Notes under the pieces: model-generated | Seen by the model: only the letters and a program-made list of their open reading frames with translations | Database searches by the model: none | What the model was told of the DNA's origin: nothing | Source: Beta vulgaris subsp. vulgaris | Taxonomy: Eukaryota > Streptophyta > Magnoliopsida > Caryophyllales > Amaranthaceae | Direction of reading: 5' to 3' | Assembly (NCBI RefSeq): GCF_026745355.1 | Contig: NC_079202.1 | Coordinates: 29,217,099-29,281,098, forward strand | Length of the DNA stretch: 64,000 bases | Part shown: positions 11,026-22,370 of the stretch, one piece after another | How positions within the stretch are numbered: position 1 is the stretch's first letter | Layout: every line of letters begins with the position of its first letter | Translations under genes and position numbers: made by a program

Positions 11026-11214
11026 ATGGAATTCAACCATCATGAAAATGAAGTAGGCGATCTTGATGAAGATTGTTTCAATCATCGTCAAGCCTTGGAT
11101 ATTGTCCAAGAGGACAAGGAAGCTTTTAAAGCAACAAAAATCCCACAATTGAATGCTCACATGGCCGGGATCTTTGGAGATAATTCAACCATGGAGCCGG
11201 AAGATCAACGCTAG
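11026..11214 (+). CDS. Unknown small ORF, member 1 of a local pair
   Basis: From the ATG at 11026 the frame gives about 62 residues, including CFNHRQALDIVQEDKEAF and MAGIFGDN. The same pattern (C-x-NH-x2-ALDI-x2-EDK-x2-F, later FG) appears in the ORF at 12053, so the two are diverged copies. An upstream in-frame ATG at 10927 adds a hydrophobic stretch but is less likely, since the matching part starts later. The frame ends at a TAG. I do not recognise the family and cannot assign a function. Confidence 0.35.
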   Translation: MEFNHHENEVGDLDEDCFNHRQALDIVQEDKEAFKATKIPQLNAHMAGIFGDNSTMEPEDQR

Positions 11215-11400
11215 TGGAATCTAGCGCTACTAAAGTTGGCGCTAGCATGGACCTACCGGCCACTTTCATTTGGCCAAGAATTTCATAAAGTTCTCAAGAT
11301 GAACTACTTCTAGTCAATAAGAAGTGGGGGAAGGAGGTTACTAACACCTTCAATTTTCCAAAACCCTAGCCCGACTCTTACTTGGGCCTATGCCAAGAGC

Positions 11401-11733
11401 TTGGTCCTAACGTGCACCCAAACTTTGGTTAAAGTTGTAAGGGTGAGACAAAACCAAGATGAACCAGAGGGAAGAATATTACACTTTAAGTGTCTATGCA
11501 AATTATGTGAACTATGGGTCTCAAGGAATTTCTTCCCCTGGATGTATCTCGCCCTCCTAAACAGAAGATATGCCTGGGATAATACTTATCGCAGGATGAT
11601 CTTCAAGGGAAGATTTAACTATATGCCTGGAGATGGCTACTATTTTGCCGTTATAAGGTATGCGGCAGGATATGACATCAAAGATGAACACTACCATGCC
11701 ATGGTAGGACCTGTTTGTCGGTATCATCTCTAG
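11401..11733 (+). CDS. Unknown ORF of 110 residues, possibly a later exon of the preceding one
   Basis: The frame is open for some distance upstream of its ATG as well. The C-terminal part reads GRFNYMPGDGYYFAVIRYAA and HYHAMVG, compact and aromatic-rich, with three Cys around ILHFKCLCKLCELW. The loose YY..I..A....Y.AMV pattern recalls cystatin-like folds, but this is speculation. It lies on the same strand 190 bp after the previous ORF, and the gap shows readable segments in shifted frames, so both may belong to one decayed or spliced gene. Confidence 0.3.
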   Translation: MVLTCTQTLVKVVRVRQNQDEPEGRILHFKCLCKLCELWVSRNFFPWMYLALLNRRYAWDNTYRRMIFKGRFNYMPGDGYYFAVIRYAAGYDIKDEHYHAMVGPVCRYHL

Positions 11734-12052
11734 AAGACTCCTATTAGGGATTTTGCTTTTAATTAAAATTGTAATATTTTTCTACAAATAGATTAATGTT
11801 AGTTTTTACGAGAATTACCTCTAAAGCAATTTCCCAAATGTAATGCGAAATAATAATTATCAATAAAATAATTATGTTTTATGACATTTAAAAAATTACC
11901 ATGTGTCATTTGATGCTTATCTTTCTCTAAAATAACTGCCTTTTAATTAAGCGGTTAAGATTATAAGTGGTTAAGAGTCTAGATCTTCATATATAAATAT
12001 GTAGAAGGAAACAACATATGTGAAGGTTAGGAAACAACATATTTAAAGGTCA

Positions 12053-12349
12053 ATGATGGATTTCACTCGACTATCAATAATTCATCCAATATCTCCAACA
12101 TATAAACCTTATCCCCATAAATGTTTAAACCATCACAAGGCATTGGATATTATGTCTGAAGATAAGAACAAATTTACAAGAGAAGTGCCAATCAAATGGA
12201 ATACTACAATTGACAATCATTTTGGCAAAGATCCTATAACACAAAATGATCTAAGATACGTGAATAAATCTAACATCTTCCAAATAGGGTCAGATTTAGA
12301 TTTAATGCAAGCGTGGATATTTTCGAATTTATTAGGCGTTATAGTTTAA
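12053..12349 (+). CDS. Unknown ORF of 98 residues, member 2 of the local pair
   Basis: The frame contains CLNHHKALDIMSEDKNKF and later HFGKDPITQND, which aligns with the ORF at 11026 over about 45 residues. The first 20 residues (MMDFTRLSIIHPISPTYKPY) are Pro/Tyr-rich and not shared. Upstream, a short motif GGAAACAACATAT is duplicated near 12007 and 12030. No counterpart of the 11401 ORF follows it. Function is unknown and it may be a pseudogene. Confidence 0.35.
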   Translation: MMDFTRLSIIHPISPTYKPYPHKCLNHHKALDIMSEDKNKFTREVPIKWNTTIDNHFGKDPITQNDLRYVNKSNIFQIGSDLDLMQAWIFSNLLGVIV

Positions 12350-14399
12350 TTACATTATGCTATAACAAAGTACGTTAGCAAGGTTTTATCAAATTAAAAC
12401 TGGTAGCCCCGAGGGACTAAAACTCCCGTGACATTCGATATTTAACTATTAGGTGTGCATAGACTGTTTGCCAAGTCATCCAACTGAATTTGCACTAACG
12501 GGAAGGTTTACTTTATTACTCTTGTAGACTAAGGGAAGTTGCTTTACCCAGTTTTTAAGTTGTTTTGATCTGATCTAGAATTAAATCAAATAAAAATTGA
12601 ATTACGAAGGCAGTATACTCCTAAAATTACACATTAGTAAGCAGGTATATTATAAATAAAGGGTTATTCAGATTTTGACAAATAAGGGTGCATTCTCTTC
12701 AGCTTAATAAAATATGTAAAAGGGCTGATGAGCTCTAATCAGGGATGATCATGTGTAAACACAAGGTGAAATCAGACCAAACTAGAAATCATGGATCCTT
12801 TATTGTACTTAGAGCTTTGATTATAGATAAAACAAAAAGGTTGTGTTATAAAGGCATCAATGTCCTTGAAGCTTTAAGCAATACAAATGAACAAGCATTG
12901 TTTACTATTTTTCATATGTTTTTATTAAAATAGGTATGGATGAGATGACAACGATACTATGGATAAGCCTAATGGATGATGTGGATGCATCATAATATCT
13001 TGACGCCCTATTATACTTGAAAGAGCGAGTAACTTCCTATATTAGCCAATAGCTAATATGCCCTCTAAACTGAAAGACACGACACAAACCTAAAGCTATT
13101 TAGATACTTTTCCTTTTCTAGGAGGGGGAAGAGGAACACATGGGTTCTTTAGAGAAATTTACCAAGCACAAAGAGTATTCAAAACTCATCATCCTGAGTT
13201 CTCTATCCTTTCATGCTTGTCTAAAACAAAACACAAACCTTCATTACTCAAGGTCTCAAGGATAACAAAACTTATATGTGAGCCTCTATATCAAACAATA
13301 TATACTCTCAATGGGGTTATTAAACGGTTCAACTTTTCATGCTTTAATTATGAATACTCCTTAATAAATAAAAGGATATACCAAGATAAGATACGTGCAG
13401 CGGACACATGCATCGATATATCCATTTCAACAAAAGCTCTGGTGGGTAGAACTTCTACCGTTTCAAGCTAATAACTATTGCAATTCCAAAACAGCAACAG
13501 CAACAACAACAGAGCACTGTTTTTCTGTTATTTATTTATGTAGGAAAGTTAACCTCGGCATGGAACTTTAAGGACACAATGAGGAAAATCAAGAGCATTA
13601 ATTTACCATGGCTTTACAGTTAACCAATAAGAAGCAAATCTAAACCCTATCAAGTCAAAAGAATAACCCTTATTCAATTCCACATTAAAATCAATGAAAA
13701 ATCGCATTTCACCCCACATTGTATAGCAAAAATCAGATCTAATTCTCAATAAATTCAACTTAAATAATTCAAAATCATCAAAAGCACTAACTCTAACCTT
13801 CAATCCTTCAATTCCTTACCTTAGAGAAATTCTGAGCTGGTACTGACGGAGTAGTCGCCTCCAAAAATCGATTCAAATTCGTCGGGTTTGGAGCTCCTTG
13901 CTTTGAGTTTTTCGCCTCTTTTAATCTGTAACAAAAATAAAATCAACAACAACAGCAATAAAAACACGTAAAAAATGAATTGAAAAGGAAAAAGTTACAG
14001 GATAATATATTAACCCTATATCTAATTGAAAATTAAAAGAAAAAATGAAATTAAAAATGAATTAATTACAAAAAAACAAAGATAAAAATGAAATTATAGG
14101 AAGGTGTGAGACGGTGACCAGACCTCATGTAAGAGAGCGAAAATGAGCGAGTGAAGGCTGAGACAGGACGAAGAGCGACAGTGAGCGAGTGAAGAACCAC
14201 CACGAAGAATCTTCCAAGAGTGCGAGAAAGAGAAGAGAAGCGATGGGTGGCGCCATGAAGATTAGAAGACCGGCGACGGCGAGAGATGGATTAGGAGGAG
14301 CGATTGAAGAAAGAGATTTGGATGAGAGAGAGGGATGATGGATGATTGAATGAGAAATCGAAGATCAGGTGAGTAGTGAAGAAGAGATTGGGGCTGGAA
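12350..14399. other. Unassigned; gene-like GC-rich stretch near 13830-14390
   Basis: From 12350 to 13800 only short frames without domains are seen. From about 13830 to 14390 the base composition rises in GC, with GAGAG/GAAG-rich sequence like a plant 5' UTR or promoter-proximal exon (minus strand). As it lies directly inside a CACTA terminus (14618), it may be host sequence carried by that element. No protein could be read. Confidence 0.35.
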
Positions 14400-14618
14400 A
14401 TAAGGGGACAAAACAATATTAACAGATGCGGTTCACCGAACCGAAATTGTTAACAGAGAACCGCAGGGGTTTTCTGTTAACCGTTTTGGTTTTCTGATAA
14501 CCGCATCGGTTTATGCTCCCAATTTTCCCACCAAAATTTTCGAGGATTTACCGCTACGACGATTCTCTTATCGACCGCAGCGGTTGTGTTGTGACATATA
14601 GTGTTTTTTCCACTAGTG
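14400..14618. mobile_element. CACTA transposon terminus 3
   Basis: The right end, read on the minus strand, is CACTAGTGGAAAAAACACTA from 14618, a textbook CACTA start. Inward are subterminal repeats AACCGC / GCGGTT in both orientations (for example 14426, 14459, 14500, 14579). No matching plus-strand start is found in the window, so the left end is lost or lies outside. Confidence 0.8.
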
Positions 14619-15532
14619 GTTACATCATAACCAGTTCGTTTTAGACTATTGCTAGTACAATTCCCAAAAGGTCGTTAATCAAGTTCCTTGGTCTACAGAA
14701 CTGCTTTGTTCCACAACTCAAGGAACAAATGAATTGTTCCATTCTATTAATTGCTCATTACATTATGAAACCTAACCATAAACTCATATATATATAATTC
14801 CTTTACTTCTAAAGTTCACCTCAAGTCTCCTCTTCTAACTTAGAGTTCCAACTCTTCCGGGAATTTCCTTTGGGAACTTCCTTTATTAGGTATTATTGAT
14901 AATACTACCTCTGATTTTTTTATATGCAACATTTATATTTTAGGTAAGTGAATTAAAGTAATTAATTGTTGCATCTAATTAAAAACAGAGGGTAATATAT
15001 GAATTGTGCATACATAAAACTCAAAACCATGTTACTGAATTACTTTAGTTTTTCCTCATAAGAACCATTTGGGTCAATAAGGATGTATTGTAAATGAGTT
15101 TTGGATGGGTCCTTTTATTAGCTTTTGGCTTTTTAAGATAAAACATTAAAAAATAATATTAATAGATGACTTTTAGATAATTTGGCTAAGAATTAAGAGC
15201 ATGTAAAATGGTTTGGTTGTTCTTGGTTAGTCTTTAAGTTTTTGTCATTCTTCTCCTACTCTCCTTCTTACACCTCACATCTCATTAAACTCCCACCAAC
15301 TCATCTTTTTTTTCTCACAATGGTTTGGTTGGTCTTATTTGATTTTTCTATTTCTCTCTCATACTTTTATCATACACCACCATGTACTCTCTCTCCTACC
15401 CAATGTTTATTTTTATATGAAATAGATAATTTATATTAATAAAAGCTAATTAGATTACGCTAAATTAAATTATGTTAAAAACTAAATTGCTAATTAGCTT
15501 ACGTTAAATAAAATTAGCGTTAATTTGACATT
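14619..15532. other. Unassigned flank; possible MITE end at 15199
   Basis: A GGAAC/GTTCC-rich part (14640-14890) recalls the SIRE-like LTR in style but does not align clearly. Near 15199 GAGCATGTAAAATGG resembles a Harbinger MITE terminus, and an AT-rich part with CTAATTAG/CTTACG motifs runs to the LINE insertion. That motif resumes right of the LINE at 22237, so this is the pre-insertion locus. Confidence 0.4.
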
Positions 15533-15546
15533 AATTATGCATATTA
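15533..15546 (+). repeat. Target site duplication, left side of the LINE
   Basis: AATTATGCATATTA here matches AATTATGTATATTA at 22223-22236 with one mismatch. The pair brackets the LINE and gives its ends. Confidence 0.75.
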
Positions 15547-16009
15547 TCTATAATTTGAGAGCTTCTCTCACATCTCGTGAGTTTTTCTTTCTTTTTCTTA
15601 CCATTATTCCATGCAAACTATCCGTGTACTACCCACTAACAGCATGCGTCAGTTGTTTTCTTCAAAGCTGAGGAACTTTCTACCACCCCCAATCACAGCA
15701 TTTAGCATTCTCCGGGAATCGTTGGCTAGGTTTACAGGTTCTAGATAATTAGATCTTGCATTTGGTTTCCATGCAAGTTTTAAACAATTACCGCTAAGCA
15801 CGCTTCTCAGAGTTCCTTTTGCATTCTCCGAAGCTGCTCTTCTGATTAGCTATTTATTACATCGTACTTAAGTTTTTTTCAAGTGCATTAAACCTTACAA
15901 CTCCTCTTCCTTGTCATGTCATCTTCTCACATTCTCTACTTTTCTTTTTTTCTTCTTTCCAATTCTCATGCAAAGAAATGCGGAGTTTCGAAATTTTTGT
16001 ATGGGGGCA

Positions 16010-18080
16010 TTAATTGACCCCCATCTGATCCCTCTTCACTACATCGTATAAACTGGTATATGTCTGTACTTGGGCATTTCTTTGGCCCGGATCCGCCAAC
16101 ACCTTCGTTGGTACAGAACCTCATAAATGCTCAATGGGTAAAATGTGGTTCTGTAAATGTCCAAAAGACTGGGGAGTTCTTTATTTTCACATGCAGTCAC
16201 CGTCATGATGTGGAAGCTCTACTCTAAGAGCATACAACCATTATATTTGGTAGAATTATTACTTTTCGAGCTTGCCATTGGTCCATAATGCCGCAAAGCA
16301 TCAACTTTATATATGCTTGTATCTAGGTTCGAGTCGTTGGGTCCTTTGGGTTATCTACCTAATGCAAGGGTCAGGCAAGTCCTACGACATGTAAGCTTCA
16401 TTGAAAGTATGCCTGACAAGACTACGGATCTCCCTCATGAACCGAAATTTAGAGCTCGCATGTTGATTGATCTGTCTAAGCCTCTAATACCAGGTTGTTT
16501 CTTACCTCTTTTTTATTCTCAAGTAATTTAAGTATATTTTAGATATGAGGGTGCTTTTAGGTTTTGTAAAAAGTGTGGATGCGCATGCCATTACACACGG
16601 GCTTGTAATCTATCTGACTATGAGGCTCGTTGTCGAATTCGTGTCCGAGTGGCAAACCTTGAGCAATCAGGGAGGCGATTCCTCTATGGACCTATGAACC
16701 TTGCTTGTTATACAAATATAACAGAATGCCTCCCTGATAGATTTCGGTTCCGGAATATGCAAGTGAATCTATTGCAATACATTGAGGATCATGAAGATTA
16801 TATGATAAATCGATCTCATCCACCATCAGATAGTGGTGATAACTCTGGGAATCAAGAGTTTCCATCAGGTTCTTCTTTTCCGGACTCCGATCAATTTTTC
16901 TTGGGGGAAGAGAACTTTGATCCTCAGTCCCATGCTGCTCAAGAATTTCTTGAAAGTGATTCTCAATTCATGACATCTAGCCATCTAGGGATGTTCAAGA
17001 GAAAGCTAATATAGTTCAGCAATCTCCAGGTATAAGATTTGGTTTGTCCTTGGATCCTTATGCCCAGTTTTATCCCTTCCAAGCAAGAAATTTGACAACT
17101 ATGGATGTGCCAGATAGTGTAGAGCACATGATCAATCATCAAGAAGATGAATCATCTTCTCATCATCCGCCGGCACGTCAAACACTATTTCAAGCGTTAG
17201 GTATTTCTGAGTGGGCTCAGCAACATTCAACTGGCAATGGGGTCCCTCCTTCCTCTAATCAGGGAAGAATATATCCTGTACAAGAAAAATTCTGGATTAT
17301 TGCAAGAGATGGTGAACCAGGGAAGTAATTTGCCCTCTTTGAATCAATCTAGGATGCCTTTTTCTTTTGTTGGGCGCCCAATTAGTATTACGCCATAATT
17401 TGGGTCGCTAGCTACTGCTCGTCAAAGACTAAGGAATATGCTACATTCTTTTCGTCATAGGTCTAGAATTCCTCCTCTAAATTTCCATCACTCACCAAAT
17501 TCCCATTTCTCCCCTATTACACTCTTCTCCATCAAATGAAAGAAACAATGTGGAAGCAGATCCATCAAACTCCCCACAAGCGCCTCGAGTTGAACCTACT
17601 TTGCATGGGTTTCATCTTTCCTCTATCTCCTGGCCAACAAAGAAGAGAAGGGGCCCTGCTCTTGTAAGAAGCAAGTCTGTAGGGGGAAGTGTCGATTTAC
17701 TGCATCCTAGCTATATTAATACTGATTGGGCCTTAAAACGCCAACGATTAAAATGGGAATGGTGGGAGAGCAAGGGTGGTTTTAGTATGTGGTGGCTAGA
17801 TAAGGGTGACTTAACATTAAAACCTAAATCTATTACGGATTTAGTTATGGCTGAGGATTTTGGTGTTGAGGCTGCGGAAGAGATAACATCTAATCTATCA
17901 TTATCTCTCAAGCGCCACGCTATGCCGGACTTATCTCTCTCGTTCAAGAAATGCAAGCATGATAATAAAGCTTCTTCTTCTCATAATGTGCCTGCTGATC
18001 TAAAGGATGGTATGGCATTGCAGTTTTCAATGGTTCTATCTCTTTCTCCTCCTGAATGTGTTGGGGCTGACCTTATATAG
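16010..18080 (+). pseudogene. LINE ORF1 (RNA-binding Gag-like protein with CCHC knuckle)
   Basis: The N-terminal part is readable in pieces and resembles the plant DUF4283 region that precedes the knuckle (16020-16500). The zinc knuckle reads CKKCGCACHYTRAC (CX2CX4HX4C) near 16569-16611. A downstream hydrophilic part spans 16649-17014, 17044-17328 and 17550-18080, including KKRRGPALVRSKSVGGS. ORF1 binds LINE RNA in the particle. At least four stops or shifts break the frame. Confidence 0.7.
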
Positions 18081-18094
18081 CCTACAAGGTTCAT

Positions 18095-18830
18095 ATGAAG
18101 ATGGTTTCCTAGAATGCAAGAGGACTTTCGAATGAAAATTCTCTTGCTTATGCATATGTATTTTGGCTTTGTCATACGCATCATCCTATGTTTATTTTCT
18201 TATCGGAAACTAAAATATCAGTCTCTCTAGCTAGCACAAAATTTAGCTCCCTTAGGCCAAATTTTGTTGTAGGGATAGATGCCATAGGATCTAAGGGAGG
18301 TTTAGTGGTATTAGGTTTTACTAACTTTCAAAACTTCATCCTTTGTAATGTGTTAGAACCGAATGGTCATTAATGGTATGTGTGTTTCTTTTATGGGGCT
18401 CCTGTTGTTCATGTAAGAGCTGAAGTTTGGGATCTTTTACTTTTATACTTACAACCACTCGCTAATTGTATGATTATTGGGGATTTTAACCAAGGGAATA
18501 ATATGAGCATAAACTTGGTGGATCAAAGTTCATTCGTGATTGGAAAAAATTCATGAGTGGGAGGTTTAACTCTAATTTGATAGAAGTGCCTTTTCAAGGA
18601 CCTCATTTTACATGGACAAATAAACAATTAGGGTCTTCTCTACTTTTAGAAAGATTGGATCGAGCTTACGTATCATCAACATGGGTTACCTTATTTCCTA
18701 ATCATATGCTTCACCATGAACCCATCATATGCTCTGTTTATGCAGCTATTATATATACTACTTATGATAATAATACCATCTCTAGAGACCTTATCACCTG
18801 GGATCATGGTGTCTACATCTAAAGCCAGTA
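18095..18830 (+). pseudogene. LINE APE-type endonuclease
   Basis: The frame from about 18095 gives a stop followed by NARGLSNE, where the family has SWN-RGL, so a Trp codon became TAG. FIFLSETK then follows, then GGLVVLGF (18188-18373), then CFFYGAPVV and the IIGDFNQ motif (18470-18495), and finally HFTWTNKQ and LERLDRAYVSSTW (18553-18822). These are the standard steps of the endonuclease that nicks target DNA to prime reverse transcription. Two or three frame breaks are present. Confidence 0.82.
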
Positions 18831-19379
18831 ATTGAAATCATCAACGAGATCTGAACTAAGCACTATATAGGGTCTTTGATGTATCAAATTCACTTGAAGC
18901 TAGGTCAAGTGGTGAAGACCCTTCGTTCATGGTGTTTACACCACAAAAAATTTCATGTGATCAATTGGAAAGAATTGTGTGGGGAATTGGCTACAATAGG
19001 TCAAAGAGTTACTCATATCATAAGTGGGAATACCTATCTCTCTTCAGTACTAGCAACTCAACCGCATTTGAAGAAAGGATATATGTATTGGAAACAAAGA
19101 ATGAAAAGTCAATGGACTTTACTTGGGGACTGTCCTTCCCATTTGCTTTATTCGAAGATACGAAAACAAAAGGTGAGAAATGATATTGTCTCTCTTAAGG
19201 ATGTTCATGGCAACTGGGCCACTGATCCTCATAGTTTTATAAATATTGTACAAGAATTCTGGATGTCTCTCCTTGCTAATGCAAGTAAAAATGCAAGTGA
19301 GGTTGAAACTCAACAAATATCGCGAGAGCTCAACCTGCCTGCTCTCAACACCAAACAACAATTGAATCTTTCGAAACCC

Positions 19380-20660
19380 TTTAATTAGGAAGAAATCCGC
19401 AATGCTATGTTTTCAATTGCGGATTCTAAATCTCCGAGTCCGGATGGCATTATGGCGGAATTTTATAAAACTCATTAGAATCTAGTAGGGCCTTATATTG
19501 TTCGAGCAGTGCAGAGTTTCTTTCAGAATGGTTTTTACTTCAATCTTGGAACAATAATCTTTTCGTGATGTTACCAAAGGTTCCAAACCCCTCGGATGTC
19601 TCTCAATTACGACCGATAAGTCTATGCAATACTCTTTACAAGTGCATTGTGAAATGTTTACTACTAAGAATCAAAATTATTTTGGCTACATTGGTATCTC
19701 CTTTCCAGCATGCGTTTGTTCCAGGTCGTAGTATGGCGGATAACATACTACTCTCTCATGAACTGCTTCATTTCATCAACAGGCAAAAATCAACTAAGAC
19801 TTCATATGGAGCCATGAAAATTGACCTTAACAAAGCCTATGATAGAGTGCATTGGTCGCTTCTATGCAAAGTCTTGCAGGCTTATGGTTTCCCTCCAATC
19901 TGGATGTCTTCGGTTACTCAATGTATTTCGTCAGTTTCTTTCAAGATTCTCTTCAATGGTTTCTTGTCTCAACCTTTTTACCCAAAATGTGGTCTTCGCC
20001 AAGGTGATCCACTCTCACGTTACCTATTCATTCTATGTGTGGATATCTACTCTATAATGCTTACTCTTGGGGAGGACATCAACTTATACAAAGGTATTAA
20101 AGTAACAAAGAGAAGCCCTTCGATCTCACATCTTTTCTTTGTTGATGATGCCTTACTATTTTTTAAATCCTCACATAATGCTTGTAAGAACTTAGAGGCC
20201 GTTAACAAAAGATTTTGCCTCATTTCTGGTTCAAAAATCAACTTCCAAAAATCTTTTATCAAATTCAGCCCGATACCACTTCACAAGATCAAAGTTTGTT
20301 CAAAGCTATTTTTCACATGGGTCAAAAGGATACTATAGATTTACATCTTGGTGTTTCTCCAGATATTCAAAGTGCTAGGCTGGCTCAGTTCCATTTTCTA
20401 ATTGATTTCTTAGCTCAAAAATTATTGAGTTGGAATAGCCTTCTTCTATCGATGCCCACTAAAGTGATACTTATTAACACTGTACTAATAGCCATGATCT
20501 CTCATGTGATATCCTCTTTTGCTATTCCCCTTAGTATTACTACTCGTCTGGACTTTATGATTATGTCTTTCCTTTGGGAAAATAAAGACAGATCAGCCAT
20601 CCATTGGGTGAACAAAGAAACAGTGCATCTTCTTAAAGGGATGGGTGGATTAGGAGTTTG
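19380..20660 (+). pseudogene. LINE reverse transcriptase
   Basis: The main open block is 19565-20338: LRPISLCNTLYKCIVKCL, FVPGRSMADNILLSHEL, MKIDLNKAYDRVHW, GLRQGDPLSRYLF and the catalytic FVDD in SHLFFVDDALLFF. The usual FADD is FVDD here, a tolerable change. The C-terminal thumb continues at 20215-20661 in another frame (FLWENKDRSAIHWVNKE). The segment before 19565 (PDGIMAEFYK near 19441) is also RT, interrupted by stops. It would carry out target-primed reverse transcription. Confidence 0.92.
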
Positions 20661-21249
20661 ATGCATTCATATTCTAAACAAGGTCTTCCTTATGAAGAAA
20701 CTTTGGTATATGTATTTAAATCCAAATTTTTTGCTCTCTTCCTACTATACGTCTATCAAACCTTTTGCTTTAAAAACTGGGACTTATGTGCACAAAGTAG
20801 GGGCTCATAGATCATGGGGTTTTTGAGGTCTTTAAATGGATGAACATGCAATCCTTCATGGTTGCAACTGGAAGATTGGTAATGGAAATAATCTTAAAAC
20901 TTTTTCATCAGCATGGCTTCAAGGAAGAACTCCGGTTGCAAAGAATAATTTGCCTTTGAGACAAATTCCGCAATCTAAAGTAAGTGACTTTATAGACGTG
21001 GAAAACCATGTCTGGAGGGCAAACTTGGTTTGATATTTCTTCTCTTATAAGGATTCGAAAGAGATTCTCTCCATGGAACTTCCTTCCCAAAATGTGAACA
21101 ATTTCATGGTTTGGTCTCACCACTTATCTGGACAATTTACAAAAACTGCTTATGCGCGCTTGATTATGCAACAACCACCAGTTCCTATTTTGGCTCGAGC
21201 GGTGCAACAGAAAGTGTTTAAGGTTTTATAGCATCTACCCACTCTTCCT

Positions 21250-21420
21250 AAATGAAAATACTTTATCTGGAGACTTCTTCTAGACCGCCTGCCAACCAAG
21301 GAACAGTTAATCAAAAGAAAAGTGTATGTTACTTCCTTTTGTGATGTCTGTCAACAGGAGATAGAAACTTTATACCATATTTTCCACACCTATCCACTAG
21401 CGCAAAGTTCCTGGCGTGTG
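21250..21420 (+). pseudogene. LINE zf-RVT zinc-binding region
   Basis: The translation reads FIWRLLLDRLPTKEQLIKRK and then CDVCQQEIETLYHIFHTYP, the plant LINE zf-RVT pattern (C-x2-C, then H). It follows RT at the usual distance. The second half is frameshifted near 21415. Confidence 0.8.
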
Positions 21421-21729
21421 TTTCCTTTTTCAATTCAAACTCCACACAGTACCTCAAGTTCTTGCTCGATTGGGTTACTACACATATCCTGCTCTTTTGG
21501 AGCGAGGATGGTTCAAGAGGTTCAAAAATAAAAAATTTTATTTGGAATCTCTGGAGCATATGGTTGCATCGAAACGAACGTCTCTTTCGTCAGGTTAATC
21601 CAGAAGCTTCTCGGATTCCCCAACTTCTTTGAGACATTATTGAAATGGATAATCAGCTTGCAACCTTTCCGTGTTTTAATAGTCTTCGCTTTCTTCACCC
21701 ACCGAACAGGCCATGGATTCACCATTAGG

Positions 21730-22110
21730 GTTTATTGGGGCTCATCTTGGATTACATCACTTGGGTGAACATATAATCATATTTGATGCAGCATGGAAAA
21801 AGGAGACGAGGGTGATGGGGTGCGCGTGGGTAGTTCATACTCCTTCTTCCTCAACATAGTTGGAGAATGGAGGGGGTGCTTATGGATTGGCTTCATCGGC
21901 TCTTCATGCTGAAAGTCAAGCGTTCCTTAATGCTCTCAATTGGGCTTATTCGCATGGTTTGCAATGCGTATCCTTTTTTTACGGACTGCACTAACCTTAT
22001 AATGGCCCTGAAATATCCTATGATTGTCCCTTCATCGATACATTGGAATATACGGGACATTAAACTTAAAACCGCTTCTTTTTATTAGTGTTTTCTTTCA
22101 AAGGTGAATC
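21730..22110 (+). pseudogene. LINE RNase H domain
   Basis: Translation shows IIIFDAAWKKE, MGCAWVVHTP, HAESQAFLNALNWAYSHG and a TDC-like stretch (FFTDCTNLIMALK), matching plant RNase H (RVT_3) domains with the D-E-D catalytic set. Such a domain occurs in a subset of plant L1 LINEs. One TAG and a frameshift near 21860 and 21960 break it. Confidence 0.75.
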
Positions 22111-22222
22111 GTCAACAAGTTCAGCGAGCGCATGATACCGCGCAGATGTGTGCTATAACTTGTTTGCAATTTACATCCTAAATTTTTTAGTTTCTTTGTT
22201 GGTTCCCCCCTTGTCAAAAGAA

Positions 22223-22370
22223 AATTATGTATATTAATAATTTGTTATTTGATTAATTAACTTAAGGCACTAATTAGATTACGTGAAATAAGTTAAGTTA
22301 CACTAATTTGTTATTAAATTAATCAACTTAAGGTACACTGATTAGATTACGCTAATTAAATTAGTTGGGG
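22223..22370 (+). repeat. LINE right target duplication and 66-bp tandem repeat
   Basis: The first 14 bases are the LINE target duplication. Next, two units of about 66 bp follow each other (AATTTGTTATT...ATTAGATTACG, starting near 22239 and 22305). The same ATTAGATTACGCTAAATTAA motif occurs left of the LINE near 15452, so the LINE inserted into this repeat. Confidence 0.65.

Larger units (their letters stand above)
15547..22222 (+). mobile_element. L1-type LINE, near full length, decayed
   Basis: Between the 14-bp duplications lie, in order, an ORF1 with one CCHC knuckle, an APE-type endonuclease, reverse transcriptase, a zf-RVT zinc region and an RNase H domain. That is the order of plant L1-clade LINEs. 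The 3' end is a short A-rich tail (TTGTCAAAAGAAA). At 6.7 kb it is about the normal length. Many stops and shifts interrupt it, so it is inactive. Confidence 0.88.

Noticed and set aside
11401..11733. Assignment as a cystatin
   Set aside because: Only a loose YY..I..A....Y.AMV pattern is seen; the QxVxG loop of cystatins is absent, so I left it as unknown.
14640..14890. Fragment of the SIRE-like LTR
   Set aside because: It shares GTTCC/GGAAC-rich style with 9400-9600 but I could not align a run long enough to support common origin.
15199..15440. Harbinger-type MITE beginning GAGCATGTAAAATGG
   Set aside because: A matching inverted end was not found on either side of the LINE, so only a possible end is noted.
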